Origin: Muribaculum sp.
Lineage (GTDB): Bacteria; Bacteroidota; Bacteroidia; Bacteroidales; Muribaculaceae
Reading direction: 5' to 3'
Length of the DNA: 64,000 nucleotides
Assembly: GCA_023666965.1 (NCBI GenBank)
Contig: JAMPAZ010000003.1
Location: forward strand, 52,192-116,191
Shown: positions 18,718 through 27,620 of the stretch, piece after piece
Layout of the letters: each line of letters begins with the position of its first letter
Position numbering within the stretch: position 1 is the stretch's first letter
The notes under the pieces: model-generated
Database searches by the model: none
What the model was told of the DNA's origin: nothing
Seen by the model: only the letters and a program-made list of their open reading frames with translations
Program-made: the position numbers and the translations under genes

Positions 18718-18769
18718 CCCTCGACTGACACCTTGCTCTAATCATACCCCAAAATACCATAACGATGCT

Positions 18770-19528
18770 CTAAATCAGCATAGATATGGTGGTTGAGGCT
18801 GACGGAGTGGCTTGAATGTATACTTTTATCGACTTTTTGATGGCTGCGCCAGGCACGGGATATAGAATCTCGATAGATTGGCCCGAAGTAATGACGCTTA
18901 TATCGTTATTGGAAAATAGCCGGGAATCGGTAACGGTTTGCGCCACGCCGTCGATGTCAATGCCGTTGATGATCACTTCGCTGTAATTGATGCAGTTCAT
19001 AGTGAATTTTCCGCCCGTATCCGACAATACCGGATGATATTCGCCCCCGATGAAATATGTGAGTGCAGATGCAGTCCACATCATCTCTCCCGAGTTGGAT
19101 GGAGTGGAATCCTCTCCCGGTTTTTGAATAAATGTCAACGAGGGAAATATGTCATTTGAATTGACTGTCACCGTGATGGTGCGGTTATGCGCCGTTGGGT
19201 TGGCCGGTATGTAAACAGACAGATTGTTGCTCCCGGTTTTTGTTGCCGTAATTCCATGGCATTCCATGGTTTCACCGTGATTCACTACTGGAGATACGAT
19301 GTTCCAGACACTAATCTCATTAAGATTAAATGTATAGTTACGGCAAGTATAGCTCTCGGTATAGTTCTGACTATCCACAATGATGTTGCGGGGGTCTATC
19401 ACATTTTGTGTTGTAGTTCCGGCAGTCCAGACCGGTTCGTCGTGCTTGTCGTCGTCAGCGCAAGACAAAAGTGTGGAGGGGCAAATGATTGCCCCAACCA
19501 CATACGACAAGAGTTGTATTTTATTCAT
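18770..19528 (-). CDS. Lipoprotein of unknown function, BACON-like strands
   Basis: 252 residues from ATG 19528, chosen because it gives a lipoprotein signal with lipobox LLS-C followed by ADDD. The segment 'RTITVTVNSNDIFPSLTFIQKPG' region resembles the last strands of a BACON domain, an Ig-like fold common in Bacteroidota surface proteins; this is a weak call. The rest has strand-like alternation without known motifs. It is the last gene in a leftward AT-rich set. Probably on the cell surface or in the periplasm. Confidence 0.5.
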   Translation of the reverse strand: MNKIQLLSYVVGAIICPSTLLSCADDDKHDEPVWTAGTTTQNVIDPRNIIVDSQNYTESYTCRNYTFNLNEISVWNIVSPVVNHGETMECHGITATKTGSNNLSVYIPANPTAHNRTITVTVNSNDIFPSLTFIQKPGEDSTPSNSGEMMWTASALTYFIGGEYHPVLSDTGGKFTMNCINYSEVIINGIDIDGVAQTVTDSRLFSNNDISVITSGQSIEILYPVPGAAIKKSIKVYIQATPSASTTISMLI

Positions 19529-19623
19529 AAATCTGATTGCGATGTCCTTTTTCAATAGTTCCGTGGAGGTGTCGATTAAGACAGATTTATATCGTCCTCG
19601 AAATTGATGCTTGGCCAAATGGA

Positions 19624-20205
19624 TTAAAATACTAATCCAAACCCAATTAAAAGGGAATTATATCCTCCTGAGGATTTGTGGTATTGCCATTTTTCAGAAT
19701 CGTCCACCCAAATATAACTATCATTCCTGTGGAACTGATGAAAACTGTATCCAATCTGGAAATTTACCCCAAAATGTTGCCGGAAAAATTTCTGCCATCC
19801 GAAACCTATATCTGCCATTATCCCGGAAGATAAGGTGTCATCGTCATCTGCTGGAATGCCATATCCTAAAGATGTGAAGGAATAAAGGTTTTTAAGATGT
19901 GCCGAGTCAAATGGCCGATAGCGAAATGTCGCATAGACAGGAACGGTATTAGGCTCAGGTTCGTATATGCAGGCAGATATGCCAATTCCTATTGTAAACA
20001 TCTTATTTATGTCATACATCGCACATATACTCACAGTGTTACCATGCATGTCAAAGTCATTTCTTGTAAACGTTGTTCCGTATATTCTTTCTGTGATGCC
20101 TAAGGTATACTTATAGTCAACGCCTACATGTATTTTACTAAGATTAATTGCTTTTGCGCAAAGTGAAGTTATTGCAAGCAGTGTAAGTAATAAAAATCGG
20201 TTCAT
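19624..20205 (-). CDS. Outer membrane beta-barrel protein of unknown function
   Basis: 193 residues. Signal peptide (1-19, ending AKA), then short amphipathic strands with many aromatic residues and a C-terminal 'NSLLIGFGLVF', the Phe-ended last strand of an outer-membrane barrel. It starts three bases after the upstream lipoprotein gene stop, so the two are almost certainly co-translated and may work together. AT-rich compared with the flanks. Confidence 0.6.
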   Translation of the reverse strand: MNRFLLLTLLAITSLCAKAINLSKIHVGVDYKYTLGITERIYGTTFTRNDFDMHGNTVSICAMYDINKMFTIGIGISACIYEPEPNTVPVYATFRYRPFDSAHLKNLYSFTSLGYGIPADDDDTLSSGIMADIGFGWQKFFRQHFGVNFQIGYSFHQFHRNDSYIWVDDSEKWQYHKSSGGYNSLLIGFGLVF

Positions 20206-20208
20206 ATC

Positions 20209-21672
20209 TTATTTCTTTATAATTTTCATTCCTCTCCAATTATCCCCGAAACGAGCGCAGACATAAACTTCTCCTCCAATCAGAGTAGTCTTTTTCTGAT
20301 TCATTACCTCGATGATAGTTTGTATCCACGGTTTAATTTGGTTTGCATTGTTTTGTGTTACATTTCCAATAAAAAAGCCATTGGTATTTGACCATCCAAT
20401 AGTAAATTCCATGAAATTTTTTGAGAATACATGAGTGTAGGACTTTGTTCCATACCTAATTTTGTCATCGTCATTGACTATAATATGAAGGTCTGATGGA
20501 GTCGCTATGACGCAAGCCTCACCTTTTGTTAGACTCGATGCTTGATTCCCAAATTTGGTTTTTAAAAAGTCATATACAGCTTTTACTCCTTGAGTTATGA
20601 TTTTATTTTTTAAATCATCAGGTAATTGTGGCATAATTAGAAGTGCAGATTTAATATTTTTACCATTGATTGAAACGTTTTGTGGGGACATATAGGCATA
20701 ATCTTTAACATCTTTCATCGCAGTTTTATAAAAGTCTGGGAGTGATTTCTTTAATAGAACATGTCGCCAACCAACTCGAAGTTCGTCACTGGCAGTCTTA
20801 CTCCATCCAATCCAATTCTTTTTATCAGTCCAACCCTGTACTCCAATTTCCCCATAGACACCATAATTATAGAAATAAAATGATCCTCTAACCCTACGTT
20901 TTTTACTAAAATTTATGGTACTTGCTTTAGTCGATCCAATTATATTTTGAATAATCTTTCCCACGAGAGTCTGCCTATCTGCAGAGAATGTCTTAAACGA
21001 ATTAAAGTCCGGTTCTGGAACGCTTGATCTGGAAAGGGTTTTCAGTAATTCGTTATCATCTCCGAAATAACTGTCAGGCAGTTCCTCGTAATCACCTTCA
21101 GATATTAATGTATAATCTTCATCTCTTTCTCTAAAAGACCGTATTAAAGTAATATTATCAGTGAGTTGATATGTATTTTCTTCAATCTCATCTCCTATAA
21201 ATTCTTTATTGGTGTCGAAAAACTCTATAAATTCATCTTCTTTGTCTATTGGATAAATAAAAGTGCCATGTTGCGTTATTTTAATGATATTCTCTCCAAC
21301 TTCGATTTCACCCCTAATATTAAGCAGTTTAGCAAAGTCCATGTTAGGTACTAGGGAATCATATCCAAGATGTTCATAATAAGTGATTTTTTCGGCTTTA
21401 CCGTCGTTGGGCATCTCGCTTACCAAGCTAATAAATTGGGAGTTAGTGTCGATAATCGGCTTTTTGTCTGCATAAGTTTGTATTTCATTTTGACTCCCAT
21501 TGGATATGAAATACAATAGTTCATCTTCACTAGAAAAATTTAATCGAGTTGCAGAGTCTGCAAACTCATCAGCTCTGCTCTTTGAGCTATAAACTTCGTC
21601 GGGTGTAATTAGCTCGTTATCAGTACACGCCACTATGACTGTAAGAAGAACGAGAAATAGGAATTTTTTCAT
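20209..21672 (-). CDS. Large lipoprotein of unknown function
   Basis: 487 residues. Lipobox VIVA-C16 followed by TDNE. N-terminal half is acidic and contains 'FSSEDELLYFISNG', a pattern I associate with uncharacterised Bacteroidales lipoproteins (DUF4848-like), without certainty. The C-terminal half ('NFSKKRRVRGSFYFYNYGVYGEIGVQGWTD' region onward) is basic and aromatic. No catalytic motif was recognised. Low GC (roughly 36 percent by eye) against the ~50 percent of the flanks suggests gene transfer. Confidence 0.5.
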   Translation of the reverse strand: MKKFLFLVLLTVIVACTDNELITPDEVYSSKSRADEFADSATRLNFSSEDELLYFISNGSQNEIQTYADKKPIIDTNSQFISLVSEMPNDGKAEKITYYEHLGYDSLVPNMDFAKLLNIRGEIEVGENIIKITQHGTFIYPIDKEDEFIEFFDTNKEFIGDEIEENTYQLTDNITLIRSFRERDEDYTLISEGDYEELPDSYFGDDNELLKTLSRSSVPEPDFNSFKTFSADRQTLVGKIIQNIIGSTKASTINFSKKRRVRGSFYFYNYGVYGEIGVQGWTDKKNWIGWSKTASDELRVGWRHVLLKKSLPDFYKTAMKDVKDYAYMSPQNVSINGKNIKSALLIMPQLPDDLKNKIITQGVKAVYDFLKTKFGNQASSLTKGEACVIATPSDLHIIVNDDDKIRYGTKSYTHVFSKNFMEFTIGWSNTNGFFIGNVTQNNANQIKPWIQTIIEVMNQKKTTLIGGEVYVCARFGDNWRGMKIIKK

Positions 21673-21712
21673 AAAATCTTGTGATTTTAGTTTAGTTATT
21701 AGTTGTGATGGT

Positions 21713-22105
21713 TTATTTTAGGGGTGTAAGCGAGCCTTCGTATTCGCCTCCCTGAGTGGTGATGACGGTTATTATCCACGGTTCTGTGGGGATTCCGACA
21801 TAGGCGGAGTATTCAAATGCGGAATGAAAGCGGTCCTTAAAGATGACTCCCTCCGTGGGAGTTTCAATAGCGATTTCTGCCCAACCTTCGCTTTGTGGAA
21901 ACGAAATTTCTATCTCATTTGTCTCAGGAATGTAATAGGCTGAGATATTTCCGAGATTGTCTAATGGCTTAATGCGTTTTGGGCGCATATCAATTCTAAC
22001 TCTATTTTTGGAGATGTCTTTACCGGCAGAGTCTGAGCCATTGGCTTCAAATTGCAAGCTCATAAAAAGAGCAAAAATCAAGAATGTAATAATTTTTTTT
22101 GACAT
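21713..22105 (-). CDS. DUF3244 family secreted protein
   Basis: 130 residues with a signal peptide (1-22). The mature part, with 'EIEISFPQSEGWAEIAIET' and a C-terminal 'EYEGSLTPL', fits DUF3244, a small Bacteroidota beta-sandwich family that in some genomes lies beside C10 (streptopain-like) proteases; no such protease is in this window. It lies 40 bases upstream of the large lipoprotein gene in the same direction. Confidence 0.7.
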   Translation of the reverse strand: MSKKIITFLIFALFMSLQFEANGSDSAGKDISKNRVRIDMRPKRIKPLDNLGNISAYYIPETNEIEISFPQSEGWAEIAIETPTEGVIFKDRFHSAFEYSAYVGIPTEPWIITVITTQGGEYEGSLTPLK

Positions 22106-22269
22106 GATTTATCTTAATTAATTTACTGCAAAATTAGTCTGATGTAGCCTAAATATCAAATAAATCTATCTATCATTCTTGTTTGTAATGCATTGTAATA
22201 CAATAATATGCGTTGGTCTAAAATCGTAATTTCATATCAAGCTTGAAATTAAATGGAAGTGTGGTTCTG

Positions 22270-23970
22270 TTAGTGGTATCTTCTGTTAAATTTGGTGAGA
22301 AACAGATCTTTGTCTTCGGCATCCGACTGTAATATGCGGTCTTTGATGCGTTTTCGTTTGTTGTAGTAGTAGGAGAGTTCAGCGTCGATTACGATACATA
22401 TTGCTCTTGGAGAAAGACCTGCAAAAACAAGTGTGGAAATTGTAATATCCACCGGCTTCAGAGATGGCAACTGTTCACGTAGTTTCCGGACGATTCCGTC
22501 CATGCAATCATCAACCATCTGTTCGATTGATTTGAGGGTATTCGGATTGCATATATTTTTGATTTCGTCTTGTATCTTGTTGTAAAGAGTGTTTCTGATT
22601 CGTGAGGTATCACGTGCATCGAAATATTCGTCACAAAGACGATTCAAAATTTCATATTGGCCGCCAAGCATGTCGTTAATGAGGCTTTGAAGCTTTTGGA
22701 CTTTCTCATCCCCATTGGTCGCGATGTGCTGCATCTGCTGAATGTCGCGAAGATAAGTGCTAATCTCGATATTTTTTCTCTTTATGCGCTCCCGATAGAA
22801 CATAACGCCTATGGTAGCAATAATTATTACAAATATTGCCAATACGATTAATATGGTTCTCAACTTAAGCACTTGGGCTTTGTGTCTGCGTTTTACGGAT
22901 GTTTCGTGGTCTCTTTGTGCGATGGCCACTGTTTGGTCTAATGCTATTCCAACTCGTTCATTGGATATTTCATAGATATTTTGAAGGCATCTCAATGCAT
23001 CTTCATAATCATCCTGACTAAGACAATAGTCATACATGGCAGTTTGAAATGCGATGGAGGTTTTCGTCTCATTACCAAAATTGCCTAAACACCAAAGAAT
23101 TATAGTTTTCGCCTTATCGATTTTATTCCTGTCGATGTATGATATTATAATGTCGGAATAATTATTTAACGTATACTCAAACTCTGGATATTCATGCATC
23201 CGGTCAATAATTGAGTCTAGCGATGAGTAGCTCTTTAATTGTGTTAATGGTGCGATATAGCACGATAGGATATATGCATTTAGATTGGAGCTGCTGTAAT
23301 GCTCCAATTGTGGTCGCCGAGATATGCTGTCGAGTAGAATGATGCAACTATCCGGCATATTGTTACTGTTGTAACCTACGGCTAATTCAGTCAAAGCAAA
23401 GTAGTATTGCGCCAAACTGTCGGCCTTTAGGAAATAGGTGCTCGCCTTGTTCCGTGCATCTTGGCTTTCTGTGAAGTTATAAGTTTCATAATTTATGTCG
23501 GCGAGCAAATCGTAGATTCTTCCCAAATAGTAATTGTCGTCAATAAGTGCCGCTAAATCTTCTGATTCCATAGCAGAAAAGACAGCGTGGGAGAAATCTC
23601 CGGCATCGTAGAAGGATACTGCGCGGTAGAATTGGGCCATCATGGTGTGGCGCGGGTCGTCGTGGTGCCGGAAGTAACGGGCTGCTTTAGCGAGTCTGAG
23701 TTCGGTGTCGGAAGGGAACTGTGCATAGCACTTATGTCGGGCCGCGGCCAACAGTAGAGTGTGAAGAGCGCGTGCGCGTTTTGAATTGAGAGCGGTGGTG
23801 TCCATCGATTCGAGCATGACCAGAGCCGAATCGGGATTATGGGGGAGAATGTCGGCCTCAATATGGTCGAGGCGCGATTCTGCTTCGCGGTGGCGTGTAC
23901 ACGATACCGCAGTAATGACTCCGACGAGCAATATTATGACCCCTTTAATGAGGGGAATTGGGTTCTGCAT
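22270..23970 (-). CDS. TPR-containing membrane regulator with C-terminal DNA-binding-like domain
   Basis: 566 residues from ATG 23970, which gives a lipoprotein-like signal (ITAVS-C). Residues about 35-350 are helical TPR-type repeats facing the periplasm. A membrane helix follows at about 370-392 ('TILIVLAIFVIIIATIGVMF'), then a coiled coil and a C-terminal segment with 'GLSPRAICIVID...YNKRKRIKDRI' similar to LuxR/DUF6377-type helix-turn-helix ends. Such one-protein TPR regulators are common in Bacteroidales and usually control a neighbouring locus. Here the obvious target is the leftward DUF3244/lipoprotein/barrel set, 164 bases downstream. Confidence 0.7.
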   Translation of the reverse strand: MQNPIPLIKGVIILLVGVITAVSCTRHREAESRLDHIEADILPHNPDSALVMLESMDTTALNSKRARALHTLLLAAARHKCYAQFPSDTELRLAKAARYFRHHDDPRHTMMAQFYRAVSFYDAGDFSHAVFSAMESEDLAALIDDNYYLGRIYDLLADINYETYNFTESQDARNKASTYFLKADSLAQYYFALTELAVGYNSNNMPDSCIILLDSISRRPQLEHYSSSNLNAYILSCYIAPLTQLKSYSSLDSIIDRMHEYPEFEYTLNNYSDIIISYIDRNKIDKAKTIILWCLGNFGNETKTSIAFQTAMYDYCLSQDDYEDALRCLQNIYEISNERVGIALDQTVAIAQRDHETSVKRRHKAQVLKLRTILIVLAIFVIIIATIGVMFYRERIKRKNIEISTYLRDIQQMQHIATNGDEKVQKLQSLINDMLGGQYEILNRLCDEYFDARDTSRIRNTLYNKIQDEIKNICNPNTLKSIEQMVDDCMDGIVRKLREQLPSLKPVDITISTLVFAGLSPRAICIVIDAELSYYYNKRKRIKDRILQSDAEDKDLFLTKFNRRYH

Positions 23971-23996
23971 TAACTCAATCCTATATATTTTTCTTG

Positions 23997-24027
23997 CAAA
24001 GTTATCGGATAATGGTGCTAATTCCAA
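23997..24027 (-). promoter_or_regulatory. Promoter of the TPR regulator gene
   Basis: Minus strand TTG (24027-24025), 20 bases, TAACTTTG (24004-23997). Leader of about 20 bases to the ATG at 23970; this placement also supports that start over the longer frame. Confidence 0.75.
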
Positions 24028-24158
24028 ATAAATTAATTAAATTTTGGAAAGGACACAAACTCCTTCGTAGTATAGAAACTGACGGTGTAGATTACGTGGT
24101 TTGGCCGATAGTCTCATTCTTTATGTAGCCGGGGGCGAGCGAATGCGACCCCCCCAAC

Positions 24159-25082
24159 TTACGGATTGAGGGTGTAGCGTAATTTGAGCGTCGGGCTGCA
24201 GCCCACGCTTTCCTTGAAGTCCGCAAGTCCTGAGTTCAACGTTTTAAAATCGCCGGACGGACCGATATCGATGATTTCTGTGTCGGTATGTGAGTAATGC
24301 TCGTTCAGACAGTAGGCCAACAGGTTCATGGGGTGGCTGTCCGATGCCACGCCCGTGTCGCCCCAATAAATCACCTGCACTATCCCGGGAGCCACAGGAT
24401 AGACCATAGCCGATGCCACGTCCTCACCGTTGATGTTGAGTAAGAAAAATTCGGCATGCACAGTGGCAGTCGTCGAAATTACTTCATTTAAGCTCATCCA
24501 GAGCGGATAACCCTTGTTGGCGCGGTTGACGGCGATTATTCTGTATGCGCGTTCAATCTCTTGTGGATTCCGGGAATCCAATTTGATGAATGTGTGGCTT
24601 GCGCTTAGTCCGCGTTTCAGCTTATTGCGCGACTTTGAATCGAGTGAGGATGCGTAAATGTCTGCCGATGTGACGGCAAGATGGTGGTTGATCAGTGAAT
24701 CTTGTTGTGCGCCGATGATCTGCATGGCGTACGCGCTTTTGGTAGTAAGTGCTGACCCGTAAAATGGAGGTGGAAGGACGATGGTGCATCGTCGGCCGGC
24801 GAGCCATTCTTTCAGCCATTCTGCTATCTCGGTCATACGACTTGCCGAAGGTTCGCGGTTGATGTCAAAACCACCGAAGGGTGCCGAAAACGGCGACATA
24901 AGCATTCCGTCGCGCTCTCCGAGAACAAGTCCTGCGTACGCACGTCCGTCGCAGAACACCAACCGGTAGATCTGTACGCATTTGTGGCGGTTAAGCTCTA
25001 TAAACGCCTCAGAATTAAAAATGTGTGTCCGGTGTGGAAACAGATTTCCATATTCTCCGGCACTGACATCAAAAACCTTCAT
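24159..25082 (-). CDS. GNAT-fold acetyltransferase, FemAB-like (Acetyltransf_6)
   Basis: 307 residues, no signal peptide. Two GNAT-like halves with 'SRNKLKRGLSASHTF' and 'ADFKESVGC' near the end, typical of the FemAB-like/Acetyltransf_6 group that transfers acyl or aminoacyl groups in cell-envelope or polysaccharide synthesis. A -7 box TAAATTTG on the minus strand (25123-25116) may drive it; no -33 TTG was seen. No operon partner, so the acceptor is unknown. Confidence 0.7.
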   Translation of the reverse strand: MKVFDVSAGEYGNLFPHRTHIFNSEAFIELNRHKCVQIYRLVFCDGRAYAGLVLGERDGMLMSPFSAPFGGFDINREPSASRMTEIAEWLKEWLAGRRCTIVLPPPFYGSALTTKSAYAMQIIGAQQDSLINHHLAVTSADIYASSLDSKSRNKLKRGLSASHTFIKLDSRNPQEIERAYRIIAVNRANKGYPLWMSLNEVISTTATVHAEFFLLNINGEDVASAMVYPVAPGIVQVIYWGDTGVASDSHPMNLLAYCLNEHYSHTDTEIIDIGPSGDFKTLNSGLADFKESVGCSPTLKLRYTLNP

Positions 25083-25216
25083 ACGACATGTTTATTCTTA
25101 TTTGGCGACAATGTGCAAATTTACGTAAATGTTGTGGATTTTAGATAGTTGCGGAGTGTAATTCTGTTGCCGAACTTTGTGCTGTCGGCCATTGTTTTAT
25201 ACAAAAACCTGTGATT

Positions 25217-25453
25217 ATGAGCGACAGAATTTCATACGAAGAGCGTAAAGAGCTTCCCGACAGTGTGTTCGGGTTGCCTGAACGGAGAGAGTATCCGATG
25301 CCCGACGCGGCCCATGTCAGAGCTGCAGAAGCCTATTTCCGATATTGTCCGGAAGAGTTGAAGCCAAAACTTGCAAAAGCCATTTTGGCACGAGCCGCCG
25401 AATATGGCGTGGATGTTGAAAGTCCGACAGTCAGAGAGTACGCCGCTAAGTAG
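25217..25453 (+). CDS. Small DUF6582-like protein
   Basis: 78 residues from ATG 25217 (two ATGs are present, the second gives 'MSDRISYEER'). 'LPDSVFGLPERREYPMPDAAHVRAAEAYFRYCPEE' region matches the DUF6582 pattern, a short helical module also found as a tail on phage structural and protease proteins. No other phage gene is near. Cytoplasmic. A hairpin follows that overlaps the next start codon. Confidence 0.6.
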   Translation: MSDRISYEERKELPDSVFGLPERREYPMPDAAHVRAAEAYFRYCPEELKPKLAKAILARAAEYGVDVESPTVREYAAK

Positions 25454-25465
25454 CGGCACCTATGC

Positions 25466-25516
25466 AATAAAAGAGGGCTTGGTCACGTTAAATTACTGAT
25501 AACACGCTCTTTTATT
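25466..25516 (+). terminator. Candidate terminator or attenuator hairpin
   Basis: AATAAAAGAG and CTCTTTTATT form a perfect 10 bp stem with a 31-base loop. The right arm holds TTTT and ends one base before the ATG of the next gene, so it could end the DUF6582 transcript or control the next gene. Confidence 0.4.
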
Positions 25517-26902
25517 ATGTTCAGACTATTCTATACCGCAATACTTTTTCTCATTATCAGTTGTTTAGCTACGGGGTGTATCGAGGATGGATTTACTGCA
25601 AATCCCTCCGATCAACCCGAATATTCAACTGATACGCTCAGCCTTGGCACGGTTTTTACAGCCGAAGGTACGCCGACTCACTCTTTTAAAGTTTACAATC
25701 GACACGACAAAGGATTGGTGTTGAGCGATATATCGTTCCGTAGCCAGTCGGATGCCGACATATTTCGGCTGAATGTCGACGGCTTGTCCGGAAAATCGTT
25801 CAGCAACGTTGAGATACGTGCCAACGACTCTATATTCGTGCTTGTCGAAGCTACGTTGCCCGAAAACGATCGACCATTGCCTGTGGAGATTGAGGCTCTT
25901 CTCGACTTTACCGTCAACGGACGCACTTCGACTGTCGTGCTGAATGCAGTGGGTCAAGACGTTGAACGTCTGCGCGGACATGTAGTTTCAACGTCTGAGG
26001 CGTTGTCCCCCACAAAGCCGTATCAGATTTTTGACAGTCTCGTGATTGCTTCCGGAGCGACGCTTACCGTCCCTGCCGGGTCGATGCTGTATTTCCATTC
26101 CGGTGCCGAGCTTCGTGTTCATGGGTCTTTGAAAATTGAAGGCACCCCGGAGGCTCCCGTAAACCTAACTGGCGACCGCTTCGGTCAGGTGGTCGGTCGC
26201 ATTCCGTATGAGATAATGTCGGATCAGTGGGGCGGTATCAGATTTTTTGCCACAAGCCGCGATAATCAGATTTCGCATGCATCGATACGCAACACGTCGT
26301 TCGGGGTCATGCTTGAATCGAACGGAGAGGCTACTCCGAGTGTCGATTTGACATTGATTAACAGTCAGCTGCGGAATTCTGCCGGATCGGTGTTGTCTGC
26401 CGACAATGCCTCCGTCGTGGCGTTGGGATGCGAATTTGCCGAAGCTCCGACCGGTGTCGTAGCACTTTACAACGGACGCCATACCTTTAATCATTGTACT
26501 TTTGCTAACAATTACCTATTTTCGGCCATCTCCGGTGCAATGCTTGAAATTGGCGGTGACGAGGTGAGCGTAGAAGTCAGCAATTCAATTATTTATGGGA
26601 TTGGCCAGCAAATTGCTCCTGCTGATATTTCTGAAATGGACATAACGTTTCGTCGCACGATGCTTAAGCCGTCCGGAAGTGACGACAATAACTTTATTGA
26701 TTGTTTTTGGGATGCTGATCCGCTATTCAAGACCGTGCGTTCCGACTACTATTTTGACTATCGGCTACAGGACGATTCTCCGGCAATCGGCGTGGCTGAT
26801 GCCTCACTTACCGATCCGCGCACTGCTGTCGACTTCTACGGCTTACCACGCGGAACCGCTCCCGATCTCGGAGCCTACGTCTACACCCCCGCCGAAGAAT
26901 AA
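25517..26902 (+). CDS. Lipoprotein with right-handed parallel beta-helix
   Basis: 461 residues. Lipobox LATG-C21. An Ig/ASH-like beta-sandwich at about 30-150 ('HSFKVYNRHDKGLVLSDISF'), then 'GATLTVPAGSMLYFHSGAELRVHGSLKIEG' region (about 180-220) as the entry to a right-handed beta-helix up to about 430. It ends 'RGTAPDLGAYVY', the 'PDiGAyE' close found in choice-of-anchor and pectate-lyase-like beta-helix proteins. Probably surface-exposed, binding or cutting polysaccharide; no catalytic residues could be assigned. Confidence 0.7.
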   Translation: MFRLFYTAILFLIISCLATGCIEDGFTANPSDQPEYSTDTLSLGTVFTAEGTPTHSFKVYNRHDKGLVLSDISFRSQSDADIFRLNVDGLSGKSFSNVEIRANDSIFVLVEATLPENDRPLPVEIEALLDFTVNGRTSTVVLNAVGQDVERLRGHVVSTSEALSPTKPYQIFDSLVIASGATLTVPAGSMLYFHSGAELRVHGSLKIEGTPEAPVNLTGDRFGQVVGRIPYEIMSDQWGGIRFFATSRDNQISHASIRNTSFGVMLESNGEATPSVDLTLINSQLRNSAGSVLSADNASVVALGCEFAEAPTGVVALYNGRHTFNHCTFANNYLFSAISGAMLEIGGDEVSVEVSNSIIYGIGQQIAPADISEMDITFRRTMLKPSGSDDNNFIDCFWDADPLFKTVRSDYYFDYRLQDDSPAIGVADASLTDPRTAVDFYGLPRGTAPDLGAYVYTPAEE

Positions 26903-27003
26903 CCGCTTTTTAAACCTGGTTTAGTGATTTTTTAATACAGCTTATGAATTTAAAAACCTTTTGACGTTTTATGCGATTTTTTTGTTGAAAATTGATTGAT
27001 AAG

Positions 27004-27034
27004 TTGTAAGATTAATTATTTGCATCTATATTTG
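27004..27034 (+). promoter_or_regulatory. Promoter of the lipoprotein gene at 27063
   Basis: TTG (27004-27006), 20 bases, TATATTTG (27027-27034). Leader of about 22 bases. Confidence 0.7.
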
Positions 27035-27062
27035 CAGATAATTAATCTTAAATTGTACCAAT

Positions 27063-27620
27063 ATGAAAATTGTTCCCATACTCAAGTCATTAGGGGTCAT
27101 ATGTATTATTTCTTTGATAGCGTCGTCGTGTGGCTCCGAGACGAATTTAGTGGAGGAAGTTCAGCAAGATAGGGATAATGAACTTATGCAATGGGTTTCG
27201 AACGTGGCACTAAATACAAAAACTGTGAGTGATGTATCACAAAAGCATTATATATATTTTCCGAGGGAGGATTGCGAATACGTATTTAAGTGCGACAATT
27301 ATTCTGTGCTAAACCTATACAATAGGCATTTAATTGGAAATTATCATGTGGGTGAGGATGGTCTGCCGGATGCAAATCGTTGGCTTTTAGATTGTGAAAG
27401 GAGTCCGGAATTTGAATGCTCAGATCCCGATAGTCCGGATTTTTATTGCAATACGGTGTATTATCAAATAAAAATAGAGAATAACACGTTGACGGTAAAA
27501 CTGAAGGGTGCCGAGATATATCCTATTTTTTGTTGTCCATTGGATTTTGCTGTTACCGGAGACGGTTTATGTTATGACGTTTTTTCTTTTAGTCCTATGG
27601 CTGTTTTAGCGGAGGATTAA
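27063..27620 (+). CDS. Lipoprotein of unknown function
   Basis: 185 residues. Lipobox IASS-C22 followed by GSE. The mature protein is rich in Asp, Cys and Tyr, with at least seven cysteines after the lipobox, so disulfides are likely. No family recognised. AT-rich against its neighbours, with its own promoter, and convergent with the glycosyltransferase gene (four-base overlap of the ends). Confidence 0.55.
   Translation: MKIVPILKSLGVICIISLIASSCGSETNLVEEVQQDRDNELMQWVSNVALNTKTVSDVSQKHYIYFPREDCEYVFKCDNYSVLNLYNRHLIGNYHVGEDGLPDANRWLLDCERSPEFECSDPDSPDFYCNTVYYQIKIENNTLTVKLKGAEIYPIFCCPLDFAVTGDGLCYDVFSFSPMAVLAED

Noticed and set aside
25517-26902. Beta-helix lipoprotein as a pectate lyase
   Set aside because: The fold is suggested, but no lyase catalytic Lys/Arg/Asp set could be placed, so no activity is claimed.
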